DNA of 64,000 bases from an uncultured Flavobacteriaceae bacterium (GTDB taxonomy: Bacteria; Bacteroidota; Bacteroidia; Flavobacteriales; Flavobacteriaceae). This document shows, one piece after another, positions 27,465 to 36,378 of this stretch (the first letter of the stretch is position 1; the number at the start of each line of letters is the position of its first letter). The notes beneath the pieces were generated by a model. The model was not told the origin of the DNA, searched no databases, and was given only the letters and a program-made list of their open reading frames with translations. Made by a program: the position numbers and the translations under genes. The stretch spans positions 825,919 to 889,918 of the forward strand of contig CALTAJ010000001.1 of assembly GCA_943842245.1 (NCBI GenBank), written 5' to 3'.

Positions 27465-28580
27465 ATGAATTGGTCACATCTTATAGGTCAAGAGCTGATT
27501 AAAAAAAAGATGGAATATCTTTTATCGTCAAATCAAGTCCCTCACGCTCAGCTATTTAGTGGGTCTCCTGGATATGGAGTGCTTCCGCTAGCTATTGAAT
27601 TTTCACTTATGCTTTTAAATCATAAAAGTGATTCTGGTTCTACTAACGGCTTAGGTAAAGTAAGTCAAAATCCAGATCTTCATTTTGTATTTCCTGTGGT
27701 TAAAAGAGGTAGTGAAAAAATAGTTTATTCTCATGACTATGCTAAAGAGTGGTCTACTTTTCTAAATGAAAGTCCATATGGTGATTATTCTAATTGGTTT
27801 GAGTTAATTTCTGTGGGGAATAAACAGGGTATTATAGGAATTGAGGAAATTAAAAATCTTCATAAAAAAATGTTTCTAAAAGCTTTTAGTGGCAAAAAAA
27901 AAGTGTGCATCTTGTGGGGGGTGGAGAAAATGAATTCTCAAGCTGCAAATAGCTTTTTGAAAATTTTAGAAGAACCGCCCAATAACACATACTTTTTCCT
28001 GATAGCTGAAAACACAGAATTAGTATTACCAACTCTCCTTTCTCGATGTCAACAAATTACTTTGGGACCTATAAATTCCGAAGCACTAAGAGCCATAATT
28101 CCTGATAAAAAATTAAATATTGATCAAATTATTCTTCAGGCAGAAGGAGACTATAATCTTCTAAAGGGTTTTCTGGAGGATAGTCGAAACGTAAAATATG
28201 AAGAGCTTTTGGTAAAAGGTTTACGCCTTGCATTTAAGGCAAAAGGAAACAAAAGCATTGTTGGTGACTTGATAAATTGGTCAGCTGAACTTTCGTTTCA
28301 AGGACGTGAGGAACAAAAGGCTTTTTTGGCTTATGGTATTCAGTTTTTAAGGGATGCTTTTTTGTTAAACTACAAATTAGAAAGTATTGTTTATTATCGC
28401 TCGAGCATTAATTTTGACCTTTCTAAACTAGCTCCTTACATCCACAATCAAAATGTTCTAGAGCTGATCAAACTATTTGAAAACACACATTATTATGTAT
28501 TGAGAAATGCTAATACAAAAATAATCTTCTCAAATTTAGCTTTAAAACTTACAAAACTTCTCAATCTTCCAAAAAACTAG
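27465..28580 (+). CDS. holB: DNA polymerase III subunit delta'
   Basis: 371 residues. Clamp-loader subunit: the N-terminal AAA+ fold starts MNWSHLIGQELIKKKMEYLL and has HAQLFSGSPGYGVLPLA where a P-loop would be (no GKT, as in delta'), followed by the sensor-type NSQAANSFLKILEEPPNNTYFFLIAE and TLLSRCQ. The SRC motif is present. The zinc-binding cysteines of DnaX are absent, which together with the missing Walker A supports delta' rather than tau/gamma. Its last 20 bases overlap the convergent methyltransferase gene. Confidence 0.92.
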   Translation: MNWSHLIGQELIKKKMEYLLSSNQVPHAQLFSGSPGYGVLPLAIEFSLMLLNHKSDSGSTNGLGKVSQNPDLHFVFPVVKRGSEKIVYSHDYAKEWSTFLNESPYGDYSNWFELISVGNKQGIIGIEEIKNLHKKMFLKAFSGKKKVCILWGVEKMNSQAANSFLKILEEPPNNTYFFLIAENTELVLPTLLSRCQQITLGPINSEALRAIIPDKKLNIDQIILQAEGDYNLLKGFLEDSRNVKYEELLVKGLRLAFKAKGNKSIVGDLINWSAELSFQGREEQKAFLAYGIQFLRDAFLLNYKLESIVYYRSSINFDLSKLAPYIHNQNVLELIKLFENTHYYVLRNANTKIIFSNLALKLTKLLNLPKN

Positions 28581-29418
28581 ATTCTTTTTCAAAAACGTAG
28601 ATCAATGATGAATACTCTCCTGAAAAAGAAGCCTTAATATTTGATATAAGACCAATAAAGGAGCCTCTTAATAACGGACAATTATTCCCTAAATATTTTT
28701 CTGATAAATACGCTATATAAATAGCATCAAACCATAACGGATACTTTTCACTCATGACAAAACCTGACTCCTTCATTAGGATTTGAATGCCAGGTGTTGT
28801 AAAATGCCAAAAATGCCTAGGAACGTCTAATGCTGCCCAGTGAGCTTGATAATATTGAGAATCAAAACTATTAAAATTAGGAACTGCAATTATCAGTTTC
28901 CCGTTTTTTTCTAGTCTTGATCGTAATTCCTCTAAAATTTTTTTTGGCCTTGATATATGTTCTAATACATGCCAGAGGGTTATAATGTTAAAGCTTTCTG
29001 TAGCTGGTATCTTTTTAAGACAGGAGACTACATTTATGCCTTTACTTATAGCAATATTCCTGGCTGTGGGGTTTGGCTCAATAGCAATCACTTTATATTT
29101 GTCCTTTGACATATACCTTGCAAAGTTTCCGATACCTGCGCCATAATCCAATAATTTTTTGCCCAAAGAATGACGCTTAATGAGAGTCATTTTAAAGTAC
29201 AGCATTATTCTTTGAATAAAAATATAAATAAGATCCGCTAAAGACTTTTCCTTGTTTTTATGTGATGCATAGTCGTCTGATTTATAATATTTTGACATGT
29301 CAGTTCCCAATGGAATCTCCGTTTGGGCCCAATGTTTGTCATTGTTCCAAATAACCTTAAATCGATCTTTGGAAACTAGATGGTCTTTTGCTGTAAAAAG
29401 CTGTTGTGTTGTTTTCAT
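28561..29418 (-). CDS. Class I SAM-dependent methyltransferase
   Basis: About 285 residues. SAM-binding motif I is LLDYGAGIGNFARYM, followed by acidic loop AIEPN and motif II/III region FNIITLWHVLEHI (the DxWHVLEH pattern of Methyltransf_23 proteins) and PNFNSFDSQYYQAHWAALDVPRHFWHF. Homologues often act on envelope sugars or lipids, but the substrate is unknown. The ATG at 29418 is preferred. An upstream in-frame TTG at 29436 would put a parS site inside the coding sequence. Confidence 0.85.
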   Translation of the reverse strand: MKTTQQLFTAKDHLVSKDRFKVIWNNDKHWAQTEIPLGTDMSKYYKSDDYASHKNKEKSLADLIYIFIQRIMLYFKMTLIKRHSLGKKLLDYGAGIGNFARYMSKDKYKVIAIEPNPTARNIAISKGINVVSCLKKIPATESFNIITLWHVLEHISRPKKILEELRSRLEKNGKLIIAVPNFNSFDSQYYQAHWAALDVPRHFWHFTTPGIQILMKESGFVMSEKYPLWFDAIYIAYLSEKYLGNNCPLLRGSFIGLISNIKASFSGEYSSLIYVFEKESSFLED

Positions 29419-29419
29419 T

Positions 29420-29435
29420 TGTTCCACGTGAAACA
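29420..29435. other. parS-like ParB binding site 1
   Basis: TGTTCCACGTGAAACA differs at one position from the canonical chromosomal parS palindrome TGTTTCACGTGAAACA. It fills the 23-bp spacer between the mnmG stop (29442) and the methyltransferase ATG (29418). The identical 16-mer occurs in the opposite orientation 1.9 kb away, on the other side of mnmG. Confidence 0.85.
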
Positions 29436-29441
29436 ATTAAA

Positions 29442-31313
29442 TTAACGTCCCATAGATACTAAGATTACACTGATATCGCTCGGATTTATTCCGCTAATCC
29501 TTGAAGCCTGGGCGAGTGTGTCTGGACGTAATTTGTTTAATTTTTCTTTAGCTTCATGTGATAGTGAGGCTAAAATATCAAAATCGAAATTTCTCGGTAT
29601 TTTTATGTTCTCCAACCTTTTTAACTTCTCTGCATTTCTTTTTTCTTTTTCAATGTAGCCTGCATATTTGACTTCTATTTCTGCTTGTTCAAAAATTGAA
29701 TCGTCCATTCCATTAAAATCTAAATAATCTTGTAAGGTTTTAAACTCTGAAAAATCTTTGCGTGTTATCTTCGGTCTGGCTAATAACTTGGCATACTTGT
29801 CTATTTGATTTACTCGGTTTTCTCCTTTTTGCTTAAGTAATCGATTTGCAGAATCTAAAGGATAGCTTTTCGTTTTTAAATAATTAAGTAATTCAGATCT
29901 TTTAGCCAATTTTTCATCAACCTTTCTGATACGCTCTTCAGATGCTAATCCTAAAGCATGGCCCTTAGGCGTGAGTCTTTCGTCTGCATTGTCCTGACGG
30001 AGTAGGGTTCTATACTCCGCTCTTGATGTAAACATTCTGTATGGCTCTTCAGCTCCTTTAAGAATAAGGTCATCAATAAGAACTCCTATATATGCCTCAT
30101 CTCGGCCTAGCACAAAAGGTGTCTGATTTTTATGCTTTAAATGTGCATTTATTCCTGCAATAATTCCTTGTGCACCTGCTTCTTCGTAACCTGTTGTGCC
30201 ATTAATTTGTCCCGCAAAAAAAAGGTTTTGAATTAGTTTAGTTTCAAGGCTATGGAAGAGTTGAGTGGGGGGGAAATAATCATACTCAATAGCATAGCCA
30301 GGTCTAAATAATTTAACATTTTCAAAGCCTCTTACTGCCTTAAGTGCTTTATACTGTATGTCCTCAGGTAAAGATGTTGAAAACCCATTAACATATACCT
30401 CAACTGTCTTCCATCCTTCTGGCTCAACAAATATTTGATGCTGAGGCTTTTCGCTAAAACGATTAATCTTGTCTTCAATAGACGGGCAGTAGCGGGGTCC
30501 TTTGCTTCGAATTGAACCATTGAACATGGGTGAACGATCAAAACCTTCTCTGAGAATATCATGAACATCCACATTTGTGTGGGTTATATGACAACTGCGT
30601 TGATTTATTAGTGGTTTGGTGATGTCGGAAAAAGAGAATTTTGATGGGTATGTATCGCCAGGCTGTTCCACCATTTTATCATAGTCTAATGAGCGCCCAT
30701 CTACTCGTGGAGGTGTACCAGTTTTCATTCTACCAGAATCAAAACCAAGTGTTTCTAATTTTTCTGTGAGACCAGTTGAGGCCTTTTCGCCCGCTCTTCC
30801 TCCTCCATAATTTTTTTCTCCAATATGAATTAAGCCATTTAGAAAAGTTCCATTAGTTAAAATAATTGATCTCCCATAGATTTTAATTCCTAAGGATGTT
30901 ATGATGCCAACAGCAACATCATTCTCTATAACAAGGTCAACAACCATTTCTTGATAAAAATCTAGCAAAGGGGTTTGCTCCAACAAAGTTCTCCATTCTA
31001 AAGAAAATAGACTTCTATCCGACTGGACCCTTGGGCTCCACATGGCGGGCCCTTTTGATTGATTTAACATCTTATACTGTATTGCAGAATGATCTGAAAC
31101 GATTCCGCTGTAACCGCCTAAAGCATCAATTTCTCTAACAATTTGGCCTTTAGCAATTCCGCCCATTGCCGGGTTGCATGACATTTGAGCTACAGTTTGA
31201 AGGTTCATCGTCACTAACAAAGTTTTTGATCCAAGATTTGCTGCTGCCGCTGCTGCTTCACAACCGGCATGGCCAGCACCGACGACAATAACATCGTAGT
31301 TTGTATCAAACAT
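29442..31313 (-). CDS. mnmG: tRNA uridine-5-carboxymethylaminomethyl modification enzyme MnmG (GidA)
   Basis: With MnmE it installs the cmnm5 group on U34 of certain tRNAs, using FAD. 623 residues. FAD-binding dinucleotide motif DVIVVGAGHAGCEAAAAAA at the N-terminus, GGRAGEKASTGLTEKLETLGF, RMKTGTPPRVDGRSLDY, the cysteine segment RSCHITHTN and GPRYCPSIEDKI, and the C-terminal helical domain with ISGINPSDISVILV. The gene is bracketed by two parS-like sites; gidA is commonly near the origin in bacteria. Confidence 0.99.
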   Translation of the reverse strand: MFDTNYDVIVVGAGHAGCEAAAAAANLGSKTLLVTMNLQTVAQMSCNPAMGGIAKGQIVREIDALGGYSGIVSDHSAIQYKMLNQSKGPAMWSPRVQSDRSLFSLEWRTLLEQTPLLDFYQEMVVDLVIENDVAVGIITSLGIKIYGRSIILTNGTFLNGLIHIGEKNYGGGRAGEKASTGLTEKLETLGFDSGRMKTGTPPRVDGRSLDYDKMVEQPGDTYPSKFSFSDITKPLINQRSCHITHTNVDVHDILREGFDRSPMFNGSIRSKGPRYCPSIEDKINRFSEKPQHQIFVEPEGWKTVEVYVNGFSTSLPEDIQYKALKAVRGFENVKLFRPGYAIEYDYFPPTQLFHSLETKLIQNLFFAGQINGTTGYEEAGAQGIIAGINAHLKHKNQTPFVLGRDEAYIGVLIDDLILKGAEEPYRMFTSRAEYRTLLRQDNADERLTPKGHALGLASEERIRKVDEKLAKRSELLNYLKTKSYPLDSANRLLKQKGENRVNQIDKYAKLLARPKITRKDFSEFKTLQDYLDFNGMDDSIFEQAEIEVKYAGYIEKEKRNAEKLKRLENIKIPRNFDFDILASLSHEAKEKLNKLRPDTLAQASRISGINPSDISVILVSMGR

Positions 31314-31737
31314 TTGATTTGTGTTTCACGTGGAACAAATCTATAAATTCTTCTTCTTTTATTCTCATTTTAGTCCTCTCGGCATCATTCATGTCTTTTA
31401 ATCCAATACAATGTAAAACACCATGTGAAATAACTCTAAGTGTTTCATTTACAATGCTTTGTGATTCTTCTTTGGCGGATAATCTTACGGCCCACATAGA
31501 AATAAAGAATTCTGCTTCAAGGATGTTCTTCTTCGAATAATCAAAGCTGATAATATCAGTGTGAGTGTCGTGATTTAAAAACTGTTTATTTATTTTCAAT
31601 AATCTCTCTTTAGAAACAAAATTATAAGAAAGCTTTCCAACAGATATGCCGTGCTTAGAGACAAAATCGATTAGGGCTTTTTCTAGTGTCTCTGAATTTA
31701 TAAACTCTGGTATGTTTGTAAACTGAATTATTTTAAT
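31306..31737 (-). CDS. ybeY: Endoribonuclease YbeY (rRNA maturation factor) with apparent non-ATG start
   Basis: Single-strand RNase needed for 16S rRNA 3'-end maturation. The C-terminal half has the metal-site motif HGVLHCIGLKDMND (H-x3-H, with Asp in place of the third His, as seen in Bacteroidota) and LNHDTHTDIISFDY. The frame extends well upstream of the first conventional start (TTG 31599): it encodes KIKIIQFTNIPEFINSETLE, and IIQF aligns with the family N-terminus. No ATG, GTG or TTG exists there. Candidate starts are ATT at 31737 or ATA at 31731, giving 141-143 residues, the normal length. A promoter box lies just upstream. The last 8 bases overlap mnmG. Confidence 0.85.
   Translation of the reverse strand: MKIIQFTNIPEFINSETLEKALIDFVSKHGISVGKLSYNFVSKERLLKINKQFLNHDTHTDIISFDYSKKNILEAEFFISMWAVRLSAKEESQSIVNETLRVISHGVLHCIGLKDMNDAERTKMRIKEEEFIDLFHVKHKSNV
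31322..31337. other. parS-like ParB binding site 2
   Basis: TGTTTCACGTGGAACA is the reverse complement of the site at 29420 and lies 8 bases upstream of the mnmG ATG, within the 3' end of ybeY, where it encodes the unusual tail LFHVKH. One mismatch from the canonical parS. Confidence 0.85.
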
Positions 31738-31744
31738 TTTTTTA

Positions 31745-31752
31745 CAAATATA
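31745..31752 (-). promoter_or_regulatory. TAnnTTTG promoter box (TATATTTG) of ybeY
   Basis: TATATTTG on the minus strand ends 7 bases before the ATT codon at 31737. Transcripts would start close to the inferred non-ATG start, well upstream of the TTG at 31599, which supports the long form of YbeY. Confidence 0.6.
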
Positions 31753-31813
31753 CAGGATTTGCTTATGACGGGGGTGTCAATAAACTAGAAGCGCTTATAT
31801 TAGCATAAAAAAG

Positions 31814-33286
31814 ATGACACGTGTTAGATTTGCTCCAAGTCCTACGGGGCCTCTTCACATAGGAGGATTAAGAACTGCTCTTTTTAACTATCTGGAAGCT
31901 AAAAAAAATAAAGGCGTTTTTATATTAAGAGTTGAAGATACGGATCAAAACCGATATGTTGAAGGAAGTGAAGATTACATCCAGGAAGCGCTTGAGTGGT
32001 GTGGAATGATTCCTGATGAGGGTCCGAAGAACGGAGGAGATTTTGGTCCATATAAACAAAGTCTAAGAAAATCTATTTATAAAGAACATATAGACAGGCT
32101 GATTCAGGAGGGATCCGCTTACTATGCTTTTGATCTTCCTGAAGAATTAAGCAAGGCGCGTTTAGATGCAGAAAAAACTGGAGAGACTTTTAAGTATGGA
32201 AGCGAAAACCGAATGAACTTTAAGAATAGTTTAACGCTTAATGAATCTGATAAAAATAAAGCATTAAGAGGGAACTATGTGATACGATTAAAGGTAATGC
32301 CAGGTTGTAAAGTAAGTGTTTATGATGAGATTCGTGGAAATATTACAGTGGAAACAGATTTATTAGATGACAAAATTCTAATGAAAAGTGATGGAATGCC
32401 AACTTATCATTTTGCTAATGTAGTAGACGATAAACTAATGGAAATCAGTACTGTGATCCGAGGAGAAGAGTGGTTGCCATCGCTACCAATGCATAAACTT
32501 ATATACGATGCTTTTAATTGGAGTGTTCCAAAATTTATGCATCTACCTTTAATATTAAAGCCTAAAGGAAAAGGTAAATTATCCAAAAGAGACGGAGAAA
32601 AAGAGGGATTTCCAGTTTTTCCATTAAGGTGGAATAAAGAAATAATTGGGTTTAAAGAAATAGGTTTTTTGCCAGAAGCTTTGGTAAATTATCTAGCGTT
32701 ATTGGGTTGGAATGATGGAAGTGAAAATGAGTTGTTTAATTTAAACGATTTAGAAAAAGTCTTCACTATTGACGGAATTCAAAAAGCTGGTGCTCGATTT
32801 AATTATGAAAAAGCTAGATGGGTAAATCATCAGTACATTGCAAAAACCAAAAACAGTATTCTTGCTAAAAACACATTGGTTAGTGATGAGCTTTTAGATT
32901 ATCCTTCTGAAAAACATGAGAATATTGTTGGTTTGCTAAAAGAACGCCTTTATACGCTAATCGACTTCAAAAAAGAAGTTTCTTTTTTAAAGGAACCTGA
33001 TAAATTTGATGAAAAAGCAGTTGCTAAACTAAAGGAAAAAAACCCAAAAACAGTGCTTTACAAAATTCTTTCTCTTGTTAATGAAAGCGAAGATGGATTC
33101 AAAATAAAAGAGCCGTTATTTCAATGGGCGAATAAAGAAAAAATTTCATTTGGTGTAGTAATGCAATCATTACGATTGAGTCTTATTGGTAATCTTACCG
33201 GACCGGACATATTTAGTGTTTGTTCTATCTTAGGAAAAGCAGTAACTTTAAAAAGAGTTTCGAATTTCATAAACCATATTAAGTAA
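31814..33286 (+). CDS. gltX: Glutamyl-tRNA synthetase
   Basis: 490 residues. The class I HIGH motif is H15-I-G in RFAPSPTGPLHIGGLRTALF; the KMSKS equivalent is KGKLSKRDGEKEGFPVFP at about residue 255. YHFANVVDDKLMEISTVIRGEEWLPSLP is the typical catalytic-domain block. Charges tRNA-Glu. Whether tRNA-Gln is misacylated is unlikely because glnS is encoded nearby at 34.2-35.9 kb. Followed after 10 bases by the SPFH gene. Confidence 0.98.
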   Translation: MTRVRFAPSPTGPLHIGGLRTALFNYLEAKKNKGVFILRVEDTDQNRYVEGSEDYIQEALEWCGMIPDEGPKNGGDFGPYKQSLRKSIYKEHIDRLIQEGSAYYAFDLPEELSKARLDAEKTGETFKYGSENRMNFKNSLTLNESDKNKALRGNYVIRLKVMPGCKVSVYDEIRGNITVETDLLDDKILMKSDGMPTYHFANVVDDKLMEISTVIRGEEWLPSLPMHKLIYDAFNWSVPKFMHLPLILKPKGKGKLSKRDGEKEGFPVFPLRWNKEIIGFKEIGFLPEALVNYLALLGWNDGSENELFNLNDLEKVFTIDGIQKAGARFNYEKARWVNHQYIAKTKNSILAKNTLVSDELLDYPSEKHENIVGLLKERLYTLIDFKKEVSFLKEPDKFDEKAVAKLKEKNPKTVLYKILSLVNESEDGFKIKEPLFQWANKEKISFGVVMQSLRLSLIGNLTGPDIFSVCSILGKAVTLKRVSNFINHIK

Positions 33287-33296
33287 AAAAACGAGT

Positions 33297-34235
33297 ATGA
33301 CAACATATATTATTATTGGTCTTATTGCGCTGATTTTATTGTCTGGGCTTTTTATTGTTAAACAACAAACCGCTGCAATTGTAGAACGATTTGGGCGGTT
33401 TGTTTCAATTCGCCAATCAGGATTACATTTTAAGATTCCTGTTATTGATCGTATAGCAGGAAGGATAAGCCTGCGTATACTTCAATTAGATGTCATCGTA
33501 GAAACAAAAACTAAAGATGATGTATTTGTAAAATTGAAAGTTTCGGTTCAATATAAGGTTGTGCAAGAAAATGTTTATGATGCATTTTATAAGTTAGACT
33601 TCCCTCAGGATCAAATTACTTCTTATGTTTTTGACGTTGTTCGAGCGGTGGTGCCCAAAATGAAACTGGATGATGTATTTGAAAAAAAAGATGAGATTGC
33701 AAACGCCGTTAAGGGTGAGTTAAATGTAGCAATGACAAACTATGGTTATGATATAATTAAGGCGTTAGTTACAGATATAGATCCAGATCAAGAGGTAAAA
33801 GTAGCCATGAATCGTATCAATGCCGCTGAGCGAAATAAAGTGGCTGCTCAATATGATGGAGATGCTGAACGAATTTTAATTGTAGAAAAAGCAAAAGCAG
33901 AGGCAGAAAGTAAGCGTCTTCAAGGTCAAGGTATCGCCGATCAGCGTAGGGAAATTGCTCGTGGACTTGAAGAATCTGTCGATGTTCTGAACAAGGTTGG
34001 TATTAATTCTCAGGAAGCTTCTGCTCTTATTGTTGTAACGCAGCATTACGATACCCTTCAGGCCATTGGTGGAGAAACCAACACCAATTTAATCCTTTTA
34101 CCAAACTCTCCTCAAGCAGGAAGCGAAATGCTGAATGATATGGTTGCATCTTTTACTGCAAGTAACCAGATTGGTGAAGCAATGAAAAATCAATCAATCA
34201 AAAACCTAGACAAGGGTGACAAAAAGACTAAGTAA
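33297..34235 (+). CDS. SPFH/Band 7 (stomatin/prohibitin-like) membrane protein
   Basis: 312 residues: an N-terminal membrane anchor (TYIIIGLIALILLSGLFIV), the SPFH core (VKQQTAAIVERFGRFVSIRQSGLHFKIPVIDRI ... LRILQLDVIVETKTKDDVFVKL), and a long charged coiled coil rich in AEAESKRLQGQG. Such proteins form ring-shaped membrane scaffolds that control proteases or lipid domains. Co-oriented with gltX 10 bases away. No NfeD partner is adjacent, so its specific role is open. Confidence 0.92.
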   Translation: MTTYIIIGLIALILLSGLFIVKQQTAAIVERFGRFVSIRQSGLHFKIPVIDRIAGRISLRILQLDVIVETKTKDDVFVKLKVSVQYKVVQENVYDAFYKLDFPQDQITSYVFDVVRAVVPKMKLDDVFEKKDEIANAVKGELNVAMTNYGYDIIKALVTDIDPDQEVKVAMNRINAAERNKVAAQYDGDAERILIVEKAKAEAESKRLQGQGIADQRREIARGLEESVDVLNKVGINSQEASALIVVTQHYDTLQAIGGETNTNLILLPNSPQAGSEMLNDMVASFTASNQIGEAMKNQSIKNLDKGDKKTK

Positions 34236-34243
34236 ACGAAGAA

Positions 34244-35902
34244 TTACTTTGACCATGTGTCTCTCAGACCCACTGTCTTGTTAAAGACTATATGAGATTT
34301 TGTGCTAGTTTTATCCAAAACAAAATATCCTAAGCGCTGAAATTGAAAATGATCACCTGGGCTTGCGGATAGAAGACTTGGTTCAACAAAAGCTTTTATT
34401 ATTTTTAGAGAATCTGGATTAAGATAAGTTTTGAAATCCACCTCTTTATTTTGATCAGGTGCTGAAATATTAAAAAGGCGATCATATACGCGTACCTCTG
34501 CTGACAAAGACTCTTTCTGAGTAACCCAGTGTAAAGTTCCTTTAACTTTTCGTTTGCTTGCCTCGGTGCCGCTTCCGCTTTTACTTTCAGGGTCATAAGT
34601 ACAAAGAATCTCAACAATATTTCCCTTAGTGTCCTTAATTACTGATTCTCCTTTAACGATATATGCATTTTTTAGGCGTACTTCTTTTTCAAGAGTCAAA
34701 CGAAAAAACTTCCGGTTTGCTGTCTCCTTAAAGTCATCTCTTTCTATAAAAAGGTGTTTTGAAAATGGGAAACTTCTTTTTCCAAGTTCGGGTTGTTCAG
34801 GGTTAATTTCTCCTTCAAGTTGTTCTGTCTTGTCCTGAGGATAATTCATTATGGTAAGTTTTATTGGATCCATAACTCCCATGACGCGGGGAGCTGAGAA
34901 ATTTAAATCCTCTCTAATAGAGTGTTCTAAAAGTGATATGTCTATTATATTTTCTCGTTTTGCGACTCCTGCTGAATCAACAAAATTACGAAGTGCCCTG
35001 GGCGTGTATCCTCTTCTTCTTAGGCCGGAGATAGTTGGAAGTCTCGGGTCATCCCAATCGTTCACTATTTTATTTTCGATAAGCTCTAAAAGTTTTCTTT
35101 TACTGGTTACGGTATAAGATAAATTCATACGTGCAAATTCACGCTGCTTGGGTCTTAAATTATTAAGTTTTAAAGAGTTTAAAAACCAGTTGTATAGGTC
35201 TCTATGTGGCTTGAATTCAAGTGTACATAATGAGTGAGATACTTCTTCAATATAGTCTGACTGGCCATGAGTCCAATCATACATTGGATATATACACCAG
35301 TCGTCTCCAGTACGATGATGAGTTTTGTAAAGTATACGATACATAACTGGGTCACGCATTAACATATTTGCTGAGGCCATATCAATTTTAGCTCGTAAAA
35401 CATATTCTCCTGCCTTAAATTTTTTTTCTTTCATTTGAGAAAAGAGCAACATGTTTTCATCGATAGATCTGTCCCGATGGGGGCTATTTGTTCCTGGTTT
35501 TGTTGGTGTTCCCTTTTGTTTAGCAATTTCTTCCGAACTTTGTGAATCAACATAGGCTTTCCCTTCTAAAATTAAATGTTGTGCCCAAGAATACAATTGA
35601 TCAAAATAGTCAGATGCGTAACATTCAAGATTCCATTTATATCCTAGCCACTTAATATTTTCTTTTATAGAGTCAACAAATTGCTGTTCCTCCTTAGCTG
35701 GATTAGTGTCATCGAATCTTAAATTTACGGGGGCCTTGTATCGCTCACCCAAATTAAAATTAATGCAGATGGCTTTTACGTGGCCGATATGAAGATAACC
35801 GTTTGGCTCAGGAGGAAAACGAAAGCGTAATTGGCTAAGTTCATAACCCTGGCCTAAATCTTCTTCAACAATGTGTTCAATAAAGTGCAAAGCACGGTCC
35901 AT
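34244..35902 (-). CDS. glnS: Glutaminyl-tRNA synthetase
   Basis: 552 residues. HIGH motif in RFPPEPNGYLHIGHVKAI; YDWTHGQSDYIEEVSHSLCTLEF is diagnostic for GlnRS over GltX, and the KMSKS-like loop reads TVTSKRKLLELI. The C-terminal anticodon-binding beta barrels are present (VKGTLHWVTQKESLSAEVRVYDRLF). Its presence indicates direct glutaminylation rather than the amidotransferase route. A TAnnTTTG box lies 19 bases upstream. Confidence 0.98.
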   Translation of the reverse strand: MDRALHFIEHIVEEDLGQGYELSQLRFRFPPEPNGYLHIGHVKAICINFNLGERYKAPVNLRFDDTNPAKEEQQFVDSIKENIKWLGYKWNLECYASDYFDQLYSWAQHLILEGKAYVDSQSSEEIAKQKGTPTKPGTNSPHRDRSIDENMLLFSQMKEKKFKAGEYVLRAKIDMASANMLMRDPVMYRILYKTHHRTGDDWCIYPMYDWTHGQSDYIEEVSHSLCTLEFKPHRDLYNWFLNSLKLNNLRPKQREFARMNLSYTVTSKRKLLELIENKIVNDWDDPRLPTISGLRRRGYTPRALRNFVDSAGVAKRENIIDISLLEHSIREDLNFSAPRVMGVMDPIKLTIMNYPQDKTEQLEGEINPEQPELGKRSFPFSKHLFIERDDFKETANRKFFRLTLEKEVRLKNAYIVKGESVIKDTKGNIVEILCTYDPESKSGSGTEASKRKVKGTLHWVTQKESLSAEVRVYDRLFNISAPDQNKEVDFKTYLNPDSLKIIKAFVEPSLLSASPGDHFQFQRLGYFVLDKTSTKSHIVFNKTVGLRDTWSK

Positions 35903-35921
35903 AAGTTTAATTTATATCAAG

Positions 35922-35929
35922 CAAAGATA
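35922..35929 (-). promoter_or_regulatory. TAnnTTTG promoter box (TATCTTTG) of glnS
   Basis: TATCTTTG on the minus strand ends 19 bases before the glnS ATG at 35902; it lies in the short region divergent to folB. Confidence 0.6.
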
Positions 35930-35968
35930 ATGAATGCTTTCTTTGAAAGAAAAGAAGAAAACAGTCTT

Positions 35969-35976
35969 TATCTTTG
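35969..35976 (+). promoter_or_regulatory. TAnnTTTG promoter box (TATCTTTG) of folB
   Basis: TATCTTTG ends 8 bases before the folB ATG at 35985. It lies within the longer open frame that starts at 35934, so the downstream ATG is the real start and the mRNA is probably leaderless. Confidence 0.6.
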
Positions 35977-35984
35977 TTCGAATT

Positions 35985-36359
35985 ATGGGAAAGATCTATT
36001 TGAATAATATTCGTTTATATTCTTATCATGGTTGTATGGATGAAGAAGAAAAAATTGGCAGTGACTATGTTGTAAACTTAAAAGTGAAAACTGATTTAAG
36101 TACTTCTTCAAAAAGTGACATCCTTGCAGATACTGTTGATTATGTAAGCTTACACACAATTGTAAAACAGGAAATGGCCCAAAGGTCAAAACTTTTAGAG
36201 ACTGTTGCTGATCGTATCATAAATAGAGTTATAAAAGAACATCCAGCCGTTGTTAAAGTTTCTGTAAAAGTTGCAAAAAAAAATCCCCCCATAGGTGGTA
36301 ATGTTGAAGAAGTTGCTGTTAAAAGAGAACTAAAAAGAACTCGTTTAGATTTGAATTAA
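35985..36359 (+). CDS. folB: Dihydroneopterin aldolase
   Basis: Folate pathway: splits 7,8-dihydroneopterin to 6-hydroxymethyl-dihydropterin and glycolaldehyde. 124 residues from ATG 35985 (MGKIYLNNIRLYSYHGCMDEEEKIGSDYVVNL), the normal size for the FolB octamer. Conserved blocks: YHGCMDEE, DTVDYVSL, LLETVADRI (substrate Glu) and VKVAKKNPPIGGNV. The promoter position excludes the 17-codon upstream extension. Directly upstream of tRNA-Cys. Confidence 0.95.
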   Translation: MGKIYLNNIRLYSYHGCMDEEEKIGSDYVVNLKVKTDLSTSSKSDILADTVDYVSLHTIVKQEMAQRSKLLETVADRIINRVIKEHPAVVKVSVKVAKKNPPIGGNVEEVAVKRELKRTRLDLN

Positions 36360-36364
36360 ATTAC

Positions 36365-36372
36365 TACTTTTG
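36365..36372 (+). promoter_or_regulatory. TAnnTTTG promoter box (TACTTTTG) of tRNA-Cys
   Basis: TACTTTTG ends 6 bases before the first base of the mature tRNA (36379). This is an internal calibration of the box-to-start distance in this genome. Confidence 0.65.
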
Positions 36373-36378
36373 ACCAAT

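Noticed and set aside
30332..30574. Open frame of 80 codons overlapping mnmG on the same strand in another frame
   Set aside because: It lies wholly inside the well-conserved mnmG frame and has no homology-like features.
31818..31823. CACGTG core close to the gltX start, considered as a third parS site
   Set aside because: The flanks (GATGA...TTAG) do not match TGTTT/AAACA, so only the 6-base core is shared.
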